Below, piece after piece: positions 52,911-61,979 of a stretch of 64,000 bases of DNA. The stretch's first letter is position 1, and the number at the start of each line of letters is the position of its first letter. Source of the DNA: FEB-25 sp963822175 (GTDB lineage: Bacteria > Chloroflexota > Anaerolineae > Anaerolineales > UBA4823); assembly GCA_963822175.1 (NCBI GenBank), contig CAWGGJ010000006.1, forward strand, positions 62,001 through 126,000. The letters run 5' to 3'. The notes beneath the pieces are model-generated. The model was given only the letters and a program-made list of their open reading frames with translations, was not told the DNA's origin and made no database searches. Both the position numbers and the translations under genes were made by a program.

Positions 52911-53942
52911 ATGGAAACAACAATCAAGGAAACAATTGTCGATCGCTATCTGGCTGCAGTCAGTGACTTGCTGCCAGCCAAACAGCGCAAGGATACCGTA
53001 ACCGAAATCAGCTCACTGATCCAGGATGCGCTGGATGACCGCAGCAAAGCTGAAGGAAAGGCACCGGATGATGAAATGATGGCAGCCGTGCTCAAAGAAT
53101 TCGGCTCGCCTGAAAAGATCGTTGCCCCATACCTGCCCGAGAAATACCTGATCGGGCCACGCCTCTACCCCATCTTCCTCCTGGTGCTGCGCATCGTCCT
53201 ACCCATCATCGCGGTGCTGGTGCTGGTGACATCTTGGTTGGGATCGATCCCGCTGACCTCCATGAGCGCAGGTGAGTTCTTCACCGAGCTGGCAAAGTCA
53301 CTTGGGAACTCCCTTTCAGCAGTGGTCGCGGCCTTCGGCAACATCGTGCTGATCTTCGCCATCCTGGAATGGACAGTTCCAGAGTTCAGGATCCCAGAGA
53401 AGGAGAAGGAATGGGAACCACATGACCTGAAGGAGATCAGCAAGCCCGACAAGATCAAGCGCGGAGATTTAATCGCTGAGGTCGTTTTCACATTCATCGC
53501 CTTGATCATCTTCAATTTTTACTTTGACCGAATAGGAATTTATAGCAACACCGATGGTCAATGGTCTTTCATGCCCATCCTGACAGATGCCTTTAAAGTT
53601 TACATCCCCTGGTTGAGTCTTTTATGGATTTTGACTATTGTGCTGGATGTCCTGGTGTTACGCAAAGGTGCCTGGCAGACGGGGACACGGGTGTTCTCCG
53701 TATTGGTGAGTGCCCTGAACATTGCCATCGCCGTCAGCCTGATGCGGAACATCTCGCTTCTATATACCCTGGAAGGTGCGATGGGTTATTGGGGTGCAGT
53801 TGGCATCCTGAAATCCCTGCTGAACCAGTTCCTGCTGATTGCATTAGGGATTTCCATCATCGTCTCGGTAGTCAAGATCGTACAAATGCTATTGGGTATC
53901 GCAAAAAGTAAAATTGGACCCCCCTTGAGCATCAAGCTGTAG
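52911..53942 (+). CDS. Membrane protein with N-terminal HAAS-like signalling domain
   Basis: The protein has about 343 residues. ATG 52911 is chosen over 52905 because AGGAG would be too close to the latter. Residues 1-75 are HAAS-like helices (VDRYLAAVSDLLPAKQRKDT, then EFGSPEKIVAPYLPEKYLIG). About six helices follow (YPIFLLVLRIVLPIIAVLVL, FGNIVLIFAILEWTVP, LIAEVVFTFIALIIFNFYF, LLWILTIVLDVLVL and two C-terminal). HAAS proteins couple to PadR regulators. Role of this membrane protein unknown; a terminator follows. Confidence 0.75.
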   Translation: METTIKETIVDRYLAAVSDLLPAKQRKDTVTEISSLIQDALDDRSKAEGKAPDDEMMAAVLKEFGSPEKIVAPYLPEKYLIGPRLYPIFLLVLRIVLPIIAVLVLVTSWLGSIPLTSMSAGEFFTELAKSLGNSLSAVVAAFGNIVLIFAILEWTVPEFRIPEKEKEWEPHDLKEISKPDKIKRGDLIAEVVFTFIALIIFNFYFDRIGIYSNTDGQWSFMPILTDAFKVYIPWLSLLWILTIVLDVLVLRKGAWQTGTRVFSVLVSALNIAIAVSLMRNISLLYTLEGAMGYWGAVGILKSLLNQFLLIALGISIIVSVVKIVQMLLGIAKSKIGPPLSIKL

Positions 53943-53963
53943 GTAATCCAGCTGTAGGTAGAT

Positions 53964-53999
53964 CAGCGGTCAGTCCTCTCTCACTGACCGCTGTTTTTT
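53964..53999 (+). terminator. Terminator of the PadR/HAAS operon
   Basis: An 11-bp perfect stem, CAGCGGTCAGT (53964-53974) with ACTGACCGCTG (53983-53993), is followed by six T. Confidence 0.95.
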
Positions 54000-54089
54000 A
54001 TTAACCACTTTCCGTTATATAAGAATTGGTGACTTGCCGGTGAATGGAACCACTTCTCCTAGATGATGTTCAGTCAAAACGCAGGAACT

Positions 54090-56945
54090 TTAGTGAAGTT
54101 CTGGTTGTCTGGCCAGCTGTTGCAAAGCCTGGTAATAGGGCATGATGCTGGGGATGAAATGCCGCTCATTGCTGGAATGCGGACCAACTCCGCTCTGCCC
54201 CCACACTACTCCCTGCCCACGGGGGGCAAAACGGGCACTGGTTGCAGGCAGCTTGCGCCCAATGACCGGCTCTATCCCCGATTGTGTGCGTACACTATTG
54301 ATCAACGCCATCAGGTACGGGTTATCCGGCAAGCAGCTGATCCCGTTTTCCTTGACCCGTACTTTTAGCGCGAGGTTATTGGTCTCACAATACCTGGCTA
54401 GCGCGTCCTGGATGCCTTCCAGGTCGTCCTGTGGAATGGGACGCAGCTCTACACCCAATAATCCATAGTCAGGGGTGATGTTATACATTCCGGGTGTGCC
54501 CACCTGGATAAAGGGCATGCGCAATTGTGACTGCCAGCCATCCTGGCTTTTCAGGGTCAACCTTGTACCCAGAATTTCCATCAGATCGGTGCGGGCATTA
54601 AGCAGCCTTTCGGTGAGGTCAGCCGGGGCAGCGGCAACCCCAGAATGTGCCTTCTCACCCCTGGCGATCAAATCAAAGCGCATCACCCCACGGTTCTGGG
54701 TGCAGATCTCACCCCACAATTCGTCCCCTTTTTCTCCAGTCCGCTCACCGGCGATCAGCAACCTGGGAAGTAAATCCCTGCCATTATCAGCAGAATGCTC
54801 CAGCCACTGCAGCACATGCGGCGTACCCATGGGCTCCGCTTCACCATTCTCTTCATTGCCCACCAGCAGCAGGCTGATCGGGGGATATGGGGCGCCATTT
54901 CTGAGCGCATCCTTCATCCACACCATATCGGTTGCGACGACTGTTTTCATATCTGCAGATCCGCGACCCCACAGGTAATCGCCATCAATCCTTGGCTCAA
55001 ACTGGCTATCATCCGGCTCAGGGAGAACTACGTCAAAGTGACCGGACAACATTACAGGAGCAGTGGTAATGCCGGGGAAGGTAGCTAACACTGCAGGGTA
55101 TTTGCCCTGATTGAATAGCTTTACCACCAGCCCATGATTACCCAAATAATCATATACCAGCTTAGCTGCCCTGTTCACTTCACCAATACGCTCCTCCGGG
55201 CAGGCAGTTACCGATGGAATGCGGATCAGCTCTTCAGCCAGGGCAACAATCTCACTGGTTTTATCAGGGTAGCTGGTTTCAACCACCGCCGAAGAAGGCG
55301 GGCGAAAGGAAATTTTAGCCTGTTGCTCAGCGCCCTGATTTTCCTGGGCATGCTGTAAAAACTCACACAAACGGGCGGTTTCGGATTGGTTTTCAAGGCA
55401 AGTTGCTGCGATCAGCTCCACATCCTGTTTCACCCGGGCTTCGCGCTGCTCTGCCAGCAGTTTCAACAGGTCCGCTGGCACTTCATCACTATCCTTCAAT
55501 TCCGATTTCAAGCGCAGGCGTAACTGCTCAGCTGAATTGGGTGCTCCTGCCGCCATTTCAGCCAGTGGCTCAAGCACATCGCCGAGCTCCAGGGCTTCAG
55601 CCAGGGGACGAACCTGGGTAAGTGCCCAGCTGAGAAAATCACGCATGGCAACCGGCTTTCCGGTGAGCGGGTTGTCAATTTCTGCGCGCAGCCCCAGCTG
55701 AGCAGCCCTGGTTTCATTACGCCGGGCACGTGAGATATCTTCGGCGTCATAACGAAAAGCACGTCCAAACTCTGGATCGGCATAAAAACGCAGCAACAAC
55801 AGCTGCTTTAAGACAAGGTTGGCAATATCCACCTCCAGTGGATGACCACCATCATCCGTACGTACCTCCACACGTTCCATGGGCAGGTTAATACGTGCCA
55901 TCAGGTTTTGTTTCTCTATCTGGAGAGCCATCTCCTCGGCAGGCTGTTCTTCACCGATAGAATATAAACCGCGGGCATATAATTCACCCAGCTGGTCACT
56001 GGTGACAGCGATCAATCGTTCCACAGGCTCGGCAAACGAGCGCGCCCGGATGGGAGTCCAGTTATTGTTGCCAAACCGCACCCCGCGCCCGACCAGGTCA
56101 TACGACAGGCGCAGGTAATCGTCGTAGGAACGATACAAATCAGGCACATCAAGGGGCAGTGGGTTGGGAAAGGTGAGATTGCGCACCGAATCGTACTCAG
56201 TGAGTACCACCACAGAACGCCCATCCCGTTCCTGGGCTTGCAAAGGTGTGGAAGCGCTGGTGGCAATAAACAAGGCGGCAAAAGCACGCATCAGGCGGGT
56301 GGCTGTGATATAGAATTCACTTTTATATTCATCCAGGCGCTGCGGGGCAGCACCACCCTGGCCATAACTCTTTCGCTGTATTGGTGTAAGGTGGACGAAA
56401 TCCCATGTGAAAAGCGGGTCTGGCAGGGAGAGATTGGTGTGCGTTCCGGCGGTTGCCAGGTTGTCGCCATACAATTCCACACAGCGCTCCAGGTAACGCC
56501 GCTTGGCGATCGGCCATGAGCCAGGGATGGAATGCAGATCGATCTTCGTCAGGAAGAGCAGGTTCCCGTGCCAGTAATATATTCGTTCACCAAATTCCTT
56601 CCCCGAACTCTGCAATGCATTGATCAGCGCAGCTTCCATCAATCGGGCTTCATAGGTAGCCCCTCGCAAGGAATAATGTGGTCGGGTGGCCCATTCGATC
56701 ATCCAGTGGAAGACTTCCAATTGGCTGAATTCCCTCATCCACGGGGTCAGGCAGTTCATTCGCAGGTAATCTACAAAGGACTGTTGGTTGGGTCCGGAGC
56801 CTACCGTCAACAACGGTCGCAGCTGGTTATCCAGCAGATTCCACTCCAGCTCAAACCCAGCCACACCACCGTGTGGTTTTTCTTTTGCTGCAGCCTCGAG
56901 AGCCAGCTGGTATTTTTCAGCGAACTGGATCGGGTTATATTCCAT
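54090..56945 (-). CDS. Fusion of glutamate-cysteine-ligase-like domain and M20 metallohydrolase
   Basis: This protein of about 951 residues starts at ATG 56945 (CAGGAG upstream). Residues 1-480 resemble GCS2-type glutamate-cysteine ligases: GVAGFELEWNLLD (acidic metal motif), ATAGTHTNLSLPDPLF and VRFGNNNWTPIRARSF. A helical linker follows. Residues 560-951 are an M20 hydrolase with complete metal sites: VMLSGHFDVV (His636, Asp638), LWGRGSADMK (Asp), LLVGNEENGE (Glu pair), GERTG (acidic ligand position) and a late GVGPHSSNERHFIPSI (His). Both active sites look intact. Joined ligase and amidohydrolase activities suggest making and trimming a gamma-glutamyl or acyl peptide; the product is unknown. 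Confidence 0.75.
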   Translation of the reverse strand: MEYNPIQFAEKYQLALEAAAKEKPHGGVAGFELEWNLLDNQLRPLLTVGSGPNQQSFVDYLRMNCLTPWMREFSQLEVFHWMIEWATRPHYSLRGATYEARLMEAALINALQSSGKEFGERIYYWHGNLLFLTKIDLHSIPGSWPIAKRRYLERCVELYGDNLATAGTHTNLSLPDPLFTWDFVHLTPIQRKSYGQGGAAPQRLDEYKSEFYITATRLMRAFAALFIATSASTPLQAQERDGRSVVVLTEYDSVRNLTFPNPLPLDVPDLYRSYDDYLRLSYDLVGRGVRFGNNNWTPIRARSFAEPVERLIAVTSDQLGELYARGLYSIGEEQPAEEMALQIEKQNLMARINLPMERVEVRTDDGGHPLEVDIANLVLKQLLLLRFYADPEFGRAFRYDAEDISRARRNETRAAQLGLRAEIDNPLTGKPVAMRDFLSWALTQVRPLAEALELGDVLEPLAEMAAGAPNSAEQLRLRLKSELKDSDEVPADLLKLLAEQREARVKQDVELIAATCLENQSETARLCEFLQHAQENQGAEQQAKISFRPPSSAVVETSYPDKTSEIVALAEELIRIPSVTACPEERIGEVNRAAKLVYDYLGNHGLVVKLFNQGKYPAVLATFPGITTAPVMLSGHFDVVLPEPDDSQFEPRIDGDYLWGRGSADMKTVVATDMVWMKDALRNGAPYPPISLLLVGNEENGEAEPMGTPHVLQWLEHSADNGRDLLPRLLIAGERTGEKGDELWGEICTQNRGVMRFDLIARGEKAHSGVAAAPADLTERLLNARTDLMEILGTRLTLKSQDGWQSQLRMPFIQVGTPGMYNITPDYGLLGVELRPIPQDDLEGIQDALARYCETNNLALKVRVKENGISCLPDNPYLMALINSVRTQSGIEPVIGRKLPATSARFAPRGQGVVWGQSGVGPHSSNERHFIPSIMPYYQALQQLARQPELH

Positions 56946-56977
56946 GCCCACACTCCTGGTGCCGTATGAATGCAAGG

Positions 56978-58282
56978 CTATAAAGCATTCAAACCTTCCA
57001 GCAGCCGCTCAGCTGCCCCCAGTGTTTTTTCCGGTGGAGTGGCATAGGAAAAACGCACCCATTCTCCGCCATAGGGGGAGAAAAATGCCCCCGGCACGAT
57101 GGCCACCCCATGGTCCTCTGCCATGTATTGTCCAAGGGGTTCCGAATTTGCCCACTCACGCCTCGCCAGCCATTGACCAACGTGAATGAATGCGTAATAG
57201 CCTTTGCCCATGATATGAGTGAATCCGTGACGGGTGAGGAATTCCTTAAGCACCTTGCGGCTCGCATTGGTGGGTTCAACAATTGTCCGGCAGGCTGCAG
57301 AATAACCCATCTCGTAAGCAGCCTGGGCAACAGCAATGGAGTAAAAAGAAGGCATGACGTTGTGGGAGGCCCGTGCCACGGTATATTTGGTAACCTCTTC
57401 CGAGGCGATCAAGTGGCAATTACGAATATTGGAGGCTCCCAGGCTCTTGGTGATGCCATCCAGGAACATCAAACGTGGGCGTTCCTCCGCCTCAAACATG
57501 GGAAAAAATGAATTCAGGTCCATGGGCTGCTCATCGGTGACGTAATGATACATCCAGTCGAAAAGCACAAAGGCTACGCCAGCCTGCAAAGCAGCTTTAG
57601 CCAATGCTGCCTGGCGCTCAACCGAGACTGTCAGACCTGTAGGATTATCGGGGCAGGTGATGACCAGACCTGCCACCTTGCGGCCAGACCGGGCAGCAAA
57701 TTGGACACACTCACGCAGGCTATCTTCCGTGTATGCCCAACCATCCCGCGGACTGCCAGGCGCGTAGAGGACGTTTGCCCCGATTCCATACGGTCCCCAG
57801 TTATAGGAGATCCAGGGTACCCGGGAGACAATGATCACATCCCCAATGCGCCCATGACCCAACGCCAGCATGGCCTGGTATGCTTTTACCAGTGCATCAC
57901 GCCCGCCGGCGGTGGCGATCACATTGCCGGGTGTCAAGCCAAGATCAGGATTTACCTGCCAATACTTCTCCAGGACGGATTTCCGAAACCCATCGGTGCC
58001 ATATGGCATATCGTAGGCGGTCCCATGCTCAAGCTGCAGCTGGGCTGCACGTTCAAGGATGCTAGGTGGAACTCCCGGCAGGCTGGCTCCCCCATCTCCC
58101 TGGGAAGCATCATACGTCGGACGGTCAGGGTATTTTTCGCGATATACCTTGAGCGACTTATTGATCAGGAACATTCTGGATGCCGGAATGGTTAATTGCT
58201 TTATCAGGTAATCATCCGGTGAAACAAGGTTAGTTTCAGGGACAGCGTATGTTGGGGTATCTTCGGGAACCAGTGGCGACAT
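56978..58282 (-). CDS. Class I/II PLP-dependent aminotransferase
   Basis: This 434-residue fold-type I aminotransferase has an SD (AGGAGGT) just before ATG. Motifs: YDASQGDGGASLPGVPPSIL, GTAYDMPYGTDGFRKSVLEK, VIATAGGRDALVKAYQAMLA, the cofactor site VITCPDNPTGLTVSVERQAA, FVLFDWMYHYVTD (Asp, Tyr), PLP lysine in FLDGITKSLGASN and RFSYATPPEKTL (carboxylate Arg). It precedes the ligase/M20 fusion by 32 bases on the same strand, so both should form one operon and pathway. The amino donor and acceptor are unknown. Confidence 0.9.
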   Translation of the reverse strand: MSPLVPEDTPTYAVPETNLVSPDDYLIKQLTIPASRMFLINKSLKVYREKYPDRPTYDASQGDGGASLPGVPPSILERAAQLQLEHGTAYDMPYGTDGFRKSVLEKYWQVNPDLGLTPGNVIATAGGRDALVKAYQAMLALGHGRIGDVIIVSRVPWISYNWGPYGIGANVLYAPGSPRDGWAYTEDSLRECVQFAARSGRKVAGLVITCPDNPTGLTVSVERQAALAKAALQAGVAFVLFDWMYHYVTDEQPMDLNSFFPMFEAEERPRLMFLDGITKSLGASNIRNCHLIASEEVTKYTVARASHNVMPSFYSIAVAQAAYEMGYSAACRTIVEPTNASRKVLKEFLTRHGFTHIMGKGYYAFIHVGQWLARREWANSEPLGQYMAEDHGVAIVPGAFFSPYGGEWVRFSYATPPEKTLGAAERLLEGLNAL

Positions 58283-58454
58283 CTTGACCTCCTATGGTTG
58301 GTATTTATGAAAACACCCCACGCGTGGGGCGTCCGGCTGAGAATTTGGTAGGTTATATCACTGTGGGGGTTGAGAGTCAAGAGGATTTATATTAATGCAA
58401 CCACAGATGCATAAATGCGTATAATTATACATAATGAAAAATTTGGAGGAAAAA

Positions 58455-59336
58455 ATGAACAGAAAAATGATCTTCCTTGCAATCGTGATGCTGGCAGCTG
58501 TCAGCCTGGCATGTTCAATCAATATCAACCTGCCTTCCACACAGCTTAAAACCGGACCTACCGTGACAGAAAATATCAGTGTGCCTTTGTTGGCTGACCC
58601 ACAGGCAACTGCGGATCTCACCATTAAGTTCGGCGCAGGAACCCTGAATTTACAACCCGGTGCTCAGAACGCCCTGGTTGAAGGCACTGCAACCTATAAT
58701 GTGGCTGACTTTAAGCCAGAAGTGACCGTAGACGGCAACAATATCGAAATCTCACAAGGTAACCTGGAAATTGGAGGCATCCCCAGCTTCAAGAAAGACA
58801 TCGTCAATGAGTGGAAACTGAACCTGGGTAACACCCCGATCAACCTGGTGATCAATGCAGGTGCCTATGAAGGCACTTACGAGCTGGGTGGCCTTTCGAT
58901 CCAAAAGCTTGAAATTGCAGATGGGGCTGCGAAGGTTGACGTGAGTTTCTCCAATCCTAACCTGATCGAGATGAGCTCATTGGCGTACTCCACGGGCGCT
59001 TCCGAGGTTTCCTTGAAAGGATTGGGGAATGCCAACACGAAGGAGATGAGTTTCCGCGGCGGTGCTGGAAACTACACTTTGGATTTCTCGGGAGAGCTGC
59101 GCAGTAATTTGGACGTGACCATTGATGCAGGGGTGAGCCAGGTGACAGTCGTCATCCCTGATGGTGTGAATGCACAGGTGATCACCGATACTGGCTTGAT
59201 GACGGTCAGTACGGATGGGAACTGGCAGCAGAATGGGAACACTTACCAGCTGGACGGTTCAGGAAACACCATCACCATCCATGTTACGATGGGTGCCGGC
59301 AGCTTGAAACTGGAAACCAGCAGCGCTGGAGGGTAA
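58455..59336 (+). CDS. Lipoprotein with toast-rack/LiaF-like beta domain
   Basis: This protein of about 293 residues starts at ATG 58455 (TGGAGG upstream). Signal and lipobox: MIFLAIVMLAAVSLACS. The body is a repetitive beta protein: DLTIKFGAGTLNLQPGAQNA, PINLVINAGAYEGTYELGGL and RSNLDVTIDAGVSQVTVVIP, a pattern of the N-terminal toast_rack and DUF4097/LiaF-like domains that sense envelope stress in other bacteria. Located outside on the membrane. TATAAT at 58421 lies upstream. Transcribed divergently from the aminotransferase operon. Confidence 0.8.
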   Translation: MNRKMIFLAIVMLAAVSLACSININLPSTQLKTGPTVTENISVPLLADPQATADLTIKFGAGTLNLQPGAQNALVEGTATYNVADFKPEVTVDGNNIEISQGNLEIGGIPSFKKDIVNEWKLNLGNTPINLVINAGAYEGTYELGGLSIQKLEIADGAAKVDVSFSNPNLIEMSSLAYSTGASEVSLKGLGNANTKEMSFRGGAGNYTLDFSGELRSNLDVTIDAGVSQVTVVIPDGVNAQVITDTGLMTVSTDGNWQQNGNTYQLDGSGNTITIHVTMGAGSLKLETSSAGG

Positions 59337-59341
59337 AAATA

Positions 59342-59370
59342 AAGCTGGCGGGGTATCCCGCCAGCTTATT
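59342..59370 (+). terminator. Bidirectional terminator between lipoprotein and ferredoxin genes
   Basis: AAGCTGGCGGG (59342-59352) pairs with CCCGCCAGCTT (59357-59367), 4-base loop, with A-rich sequence before and ATTT after. It lies directly after the lipoprotein stop and faces the convergent ferredoxin gene. Confidence 0.8.
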
Positions 59371-59442
59371 TCGTGATTAGCACTGATCAAACTAACCATC
59401 GGGTTGCCAGGAAATCATCCCTGTTCAACCTGTTGGTTTTGT

Positions 59443-59841
59443 TTATTCTTTGGCTTTATAACCCGGTCCCTGGGTGTAAAAATCATAATTAGCCTGGATA
59501 TCCTTGGTCAGGTCCACCACTTCACCCGCAGCCAGGGTACGTACAGTACTCAAAACAACGGGTCGACCATGATGGTCGACACCTTCAAAGTGACCAGTAA
59601 ACCCAACCTGGCTGACCATCTCACCACCTTTGGCAGTGTAGGCAGAGGGCACTTCATCCTCTGGGAAGATGGCTTCGAAGGGGCATTCCGGGATGCAGGC
59701 ACCGCAATCGATGCAGGTATCTGGGTCAATATAAAACCAGGGGTATTCCTCCACTGGCTTACCACCGACGATGCATTCAACCGGGCATACATCAGCACAT
59801 CCAGAATCTCGCAGGCACAAGCTCGTAATGATATGGGTCAT
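59443..59841 (-). CDS. Ferredoxin with two cysteine clusters (7Fe/8Fe type)
   Basis: This 132-residue protein has two cluster motifs at the N-terminus, SGCADVCPVECI and CIDCGACIPECPFEAI. The pattern is typical of Zn/7Fe-type or dicluster ferredoxins (Azotobacter-type start MTHIITSLCLRD). The C-terminal 65 residues (GGEMVSQVGFTGHFEGVDHH) form an additional beta region without known domain. It carries electrons in the cytoplasm. ATG has AGGAGGA upstream. Monocistronic. Confidence 0.9.
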   Translation of the reverse strand: MTHIITSLCLRDSGCADVCPVECIVGGKPVEEYPWFYIDPDTCIDCGACIPECPFEAIFPEDEVPSAYTAKGGEMVSQVGFTGHFEGVDHHGRPVVLSTVRTLAAGEVVDLTKDIQANYDFYTQGPGYKAKE

Positions 59842-60103
59842 GATTGGTTCCTCCTTATGGAATTTATCAGATTAGTATGTTTCTCTGCAAGAGAGAAGAG
59901 AACTGGAAAGAGAACAAGAAAATTGTATTCGCCCCACCTCGCTTTGTCAATCCCAAATTCATACCTGACCATTTTAAAGCTTCTTCCTGCTTTTGATTTA
60001 TAGTCAAGAAATGTTTCTAAGTAGACCAGGAGATTTATGATAATCCAGGTTTCCCAGATTAATGTCTTTAATGGATTTATTAATCTGCAGTGTGCATAAT
60101 GGC

Positions 60104-60132
60104 TTGACAAGATAAGTCAATATCATTATTAT
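60104..60132 (+). promoter_or_regulatory. sodN promoter with overlapping dyad
   Basis: TTGACA (60104-60109), a 17-bp spacer and TATTAT (60127-60132). The -35 is part of an inverted repeat, TTGAC-AAGATAA-GTCAA (60104-60120), a possible operator. The SD AGGAGG lies at 60169-60174. The rest of 59842-60103 holds nothing recognisable. Confidence 0.65.
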
Positions 60133-60177
60133 CCTTACTATAATACACAATTCATATATAGGAGACCAGGAGGACAT

Positions 60178-60678
60178 ATGATTTACCAGTTTTTAAATAA
60201 AATAGACCAGAAAGTTCATATCGAGACCGTCAAAGCCCATTGTGATATCCCGTGTGGCATTTATGATCCAATCGTTGCCCAGATCAGTGCGCTCACTGTT
60301 GTGCGCATGCTGGACCTGATGACAGAATTTGATGCCAAGACCCCTGACCATAACAAGGACTACATGAACACCATGTCGCGCTACATCACGGTCAAAGAGG
60401 AGCACGCCGAAAAGGTCAAGGCTGAGATCCGCGTGATTTGGGGTGACTATCTGAAAGCCCAGCACCTGGAGAAATATCCCAACGCGCATGCGCTGGTGCA
60501 CAAGATCATGCAGCTGGGCTCAAAGGTTCGCCAGACCACCGATCGTGAGCAGGCAACCCAGCTGGTTGAAGCGATCAACGAATTTGCCCAGATATTCTGG
60601 GAGACAAAAGGCATCGCCACCAAGCGTGCCAAAGCTCCCTATGCACCGGCATTGGAGTTGGTGTACCCTGCGCTGTAA
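60178..60678 (+). CDS. sodN: Nickel superoxide dismutase precursor
   Basis: This 166-residue protein removes superoxide. The nickel hook begins at His21 with HCDIPCGIYDP (His1, Cys2, Cys6 of the mature enzyme), so a 20-residue propeptide (ending KVHIETVKA) must be cut to expose the N-terminal histidine amine that binds nickel. The rest is the expected four-helix bundle (QISALTVVRMLDLMTEF, YITVKEEHAEKVKAEIRVIW). Its TAA overlaps the start of the maturation protease by one base. Confidence 0.97.
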   Translation: MIYQFLNKIDQKVHIETVKAHCDIPCGIYDPIVAQISALTVVRMLDLMTEFDAKTPDHNKDYMNTMSRYITVKEEHAEKVKAEIRVIWGDYLKAQHLEKYPNAHALVHKIMQLGSKVRQTTDREQATQLVEAINEFAQIFWETKGIATKRAKAPYAPALELVYPAL

Positions 60679-60971
60679 TGCTCAGGTTATTGAAAATTAC
60701 GGGGGATAGCTTAACTCCTGAATTCCAGGAAGGGGATTTTGTTTTGGTTAGCAAAGTCCCCTTTTTCTTTTCCCCTGCCTCTCCTGGTGATATCCTTGCA
60801 TTTCGTCAACCTGGTTACGGGTTGCTGATCAAGCGTGTAAGATCCGTAGACCGGGATGGAAAGATCGAGGTCATTGGCAGTCACCCCGACAGCATCGACA
60901 GTCGGGTATTTGGTCCCATATGGGATAAAGATATCATCGGAAAAGTTATCTGGCACATCCGTAAAGGATAA
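60678..60971 (+). CDS. sodX: Nickel-SOD maturation protease (S26 signal-peptidase-like)
   Basis: This 97-residue short S26-family protein has the catalytic Ser in ITGDSLTPEFQEGD and Lys in GYGLLIKRVRSVDRDG, the two S26 box residues. It lacks a transmembrane anchor, unlike true signal peptidases. Family knowledge: SodX-type proteases remove the NiSOD propeptide. The 1-base overlap with sodN (TAATG) ties their translation and supports the role. A second-box sequence ends GPIWDKDIIGKVIW. Confidence 0.93.
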   Translation: MLRLLKITGDSLTPEFQEGDFVLVSKVPFFFSPASPGDILAFRQPGYGLLIKRVRSVDRDGKIEVIGSHPDSIDSRVFGPIWDKDIIGKVIWHIRKG

Positions 60972-61025
60972 GGTTCCCCTAAAATAGAGCATTTGGTGAA
61001 TTTCGTCTATAATTAGCCCTCGCAG

Positions 61026-61979
61026 ATGAAATCAGCCCCAACCCCCCGCATACCCCCGCTCCTAGCCATCCTGTTTGGCATCCTGGCGGTCTCCACAGCA
61101 TCCATTTTCATTCGCTATGCCCAGGAGGAAGTCCCTTCACTGGTGATCGCTGCCTGGCGGCTGACGGTTGCCTCACTCATCCTGGTCCCTTTCGCAGCGA
61201 CCAGGCACAAACAAGAGCTCACTGCGCTAAGAAAAAAAGAGCTGCTGCTGGCACTGCTTTCCGGCATCTTCCTGGCATTACATTTTGCCACCTGGATCAC
61301 CTCGCTCCAATATACTTCCGTCGCCAGCTCGGTGGTATTGGTCAGCACCATCCCATTATGGGTGGCATTGCTCTCCCCGATCACCATCAAAGAGCCTATC
61401 CGCAAGACAGTGTTCATTGGGCTGCTATTCGCCCTGCTGGGAGGGATTATCGTCGCCTTCAGCGACAGCTGTAGCATTATTTCCGGCAGGATAAGCTGCC
61501 CCACGATGGCAGATTTCATGCATGGGCAGGCTTTCCTCGGGGATATGCTCGCCTTATGCGGTGCGATTGCTGGGGCAGGGTACCTGCTCATCGGCCGTAA
61601 ACTGCGGGTGAAAATGTCGCTGGTCGGATATATCTCGCTGGTGTATGGCATGGCTGCCGTCGTATTGATCCTCATCTCCCTGATCGCAGGCTTAAAATTC
61701 TTTGGCTATCCGCCACAAAGCTATGTATGGCTTATTTTGCTGGCCATCATCCCGCAGCTGATCGGTCACTCCACTTTCAACTGGGCCCTGGGCTATCTCT
61801 CTGCTGCGTTCGTATCCATCACCCTGCTGGGCGAGCCCATCGGCTCCACCATCCTGGCCTATATTATCCTGGATGAAAAACCTACAGCGATCAAGCTCAT
61901 CGGGGGAGCGTTGATCCTGGTGGGAATTTATATCGCCTCCCGCTCTGAGGCGGTCAAATCTCCAGAGCTTCCAGATTGA
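61026..61979 (+). CDS. EamA-family (DMT) transporter
   Basis: This 317-residue protein has ten predicted helices in two EamA repeats. First repeat: LLAILFGILAVSTASIFIRY, ALLSGIFLALHFATWITSLQ, VASSVVLVSTIPLWVALLSP and VFIGLLFALLGGIIVAFSD. Second repeat: GDMLALCGAIAGAGYLLIGR and PQLIGHSTFNWALGYLSAAF. DMT transporters move metabolites such as amino acids. ATG 61026 has no strong SD. Its stop overlaps the start of the Nudix remnant. Confidence 0.9.
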   Translation: MKSAPTPRIPPLLAILFGILAVSTASIFIRYAQEEVPSLVIAAWRLTVASLILVPFAATRHKQELTALRKKELLLALLSGIFLALHFATWITSLQYTSVASSVVLVSTIPLWVALLSPITIKEPIRKTVFIGLLFALLGGIIVAFSDSCSIISGRISCPTMADFMHGQAFLGDMLALCGAIAGAGYLLIGRKLRVKMSLVGYISLVYGMAAVVLILISLIAGLKFFGYPPQSYVWLILLAIIPQLIGHSTFNWALGYLSAAFVSITLLGEPIGSTILAYIILDEKPTAIKLIGGALILVGIYIASRSEAVKSPELPD

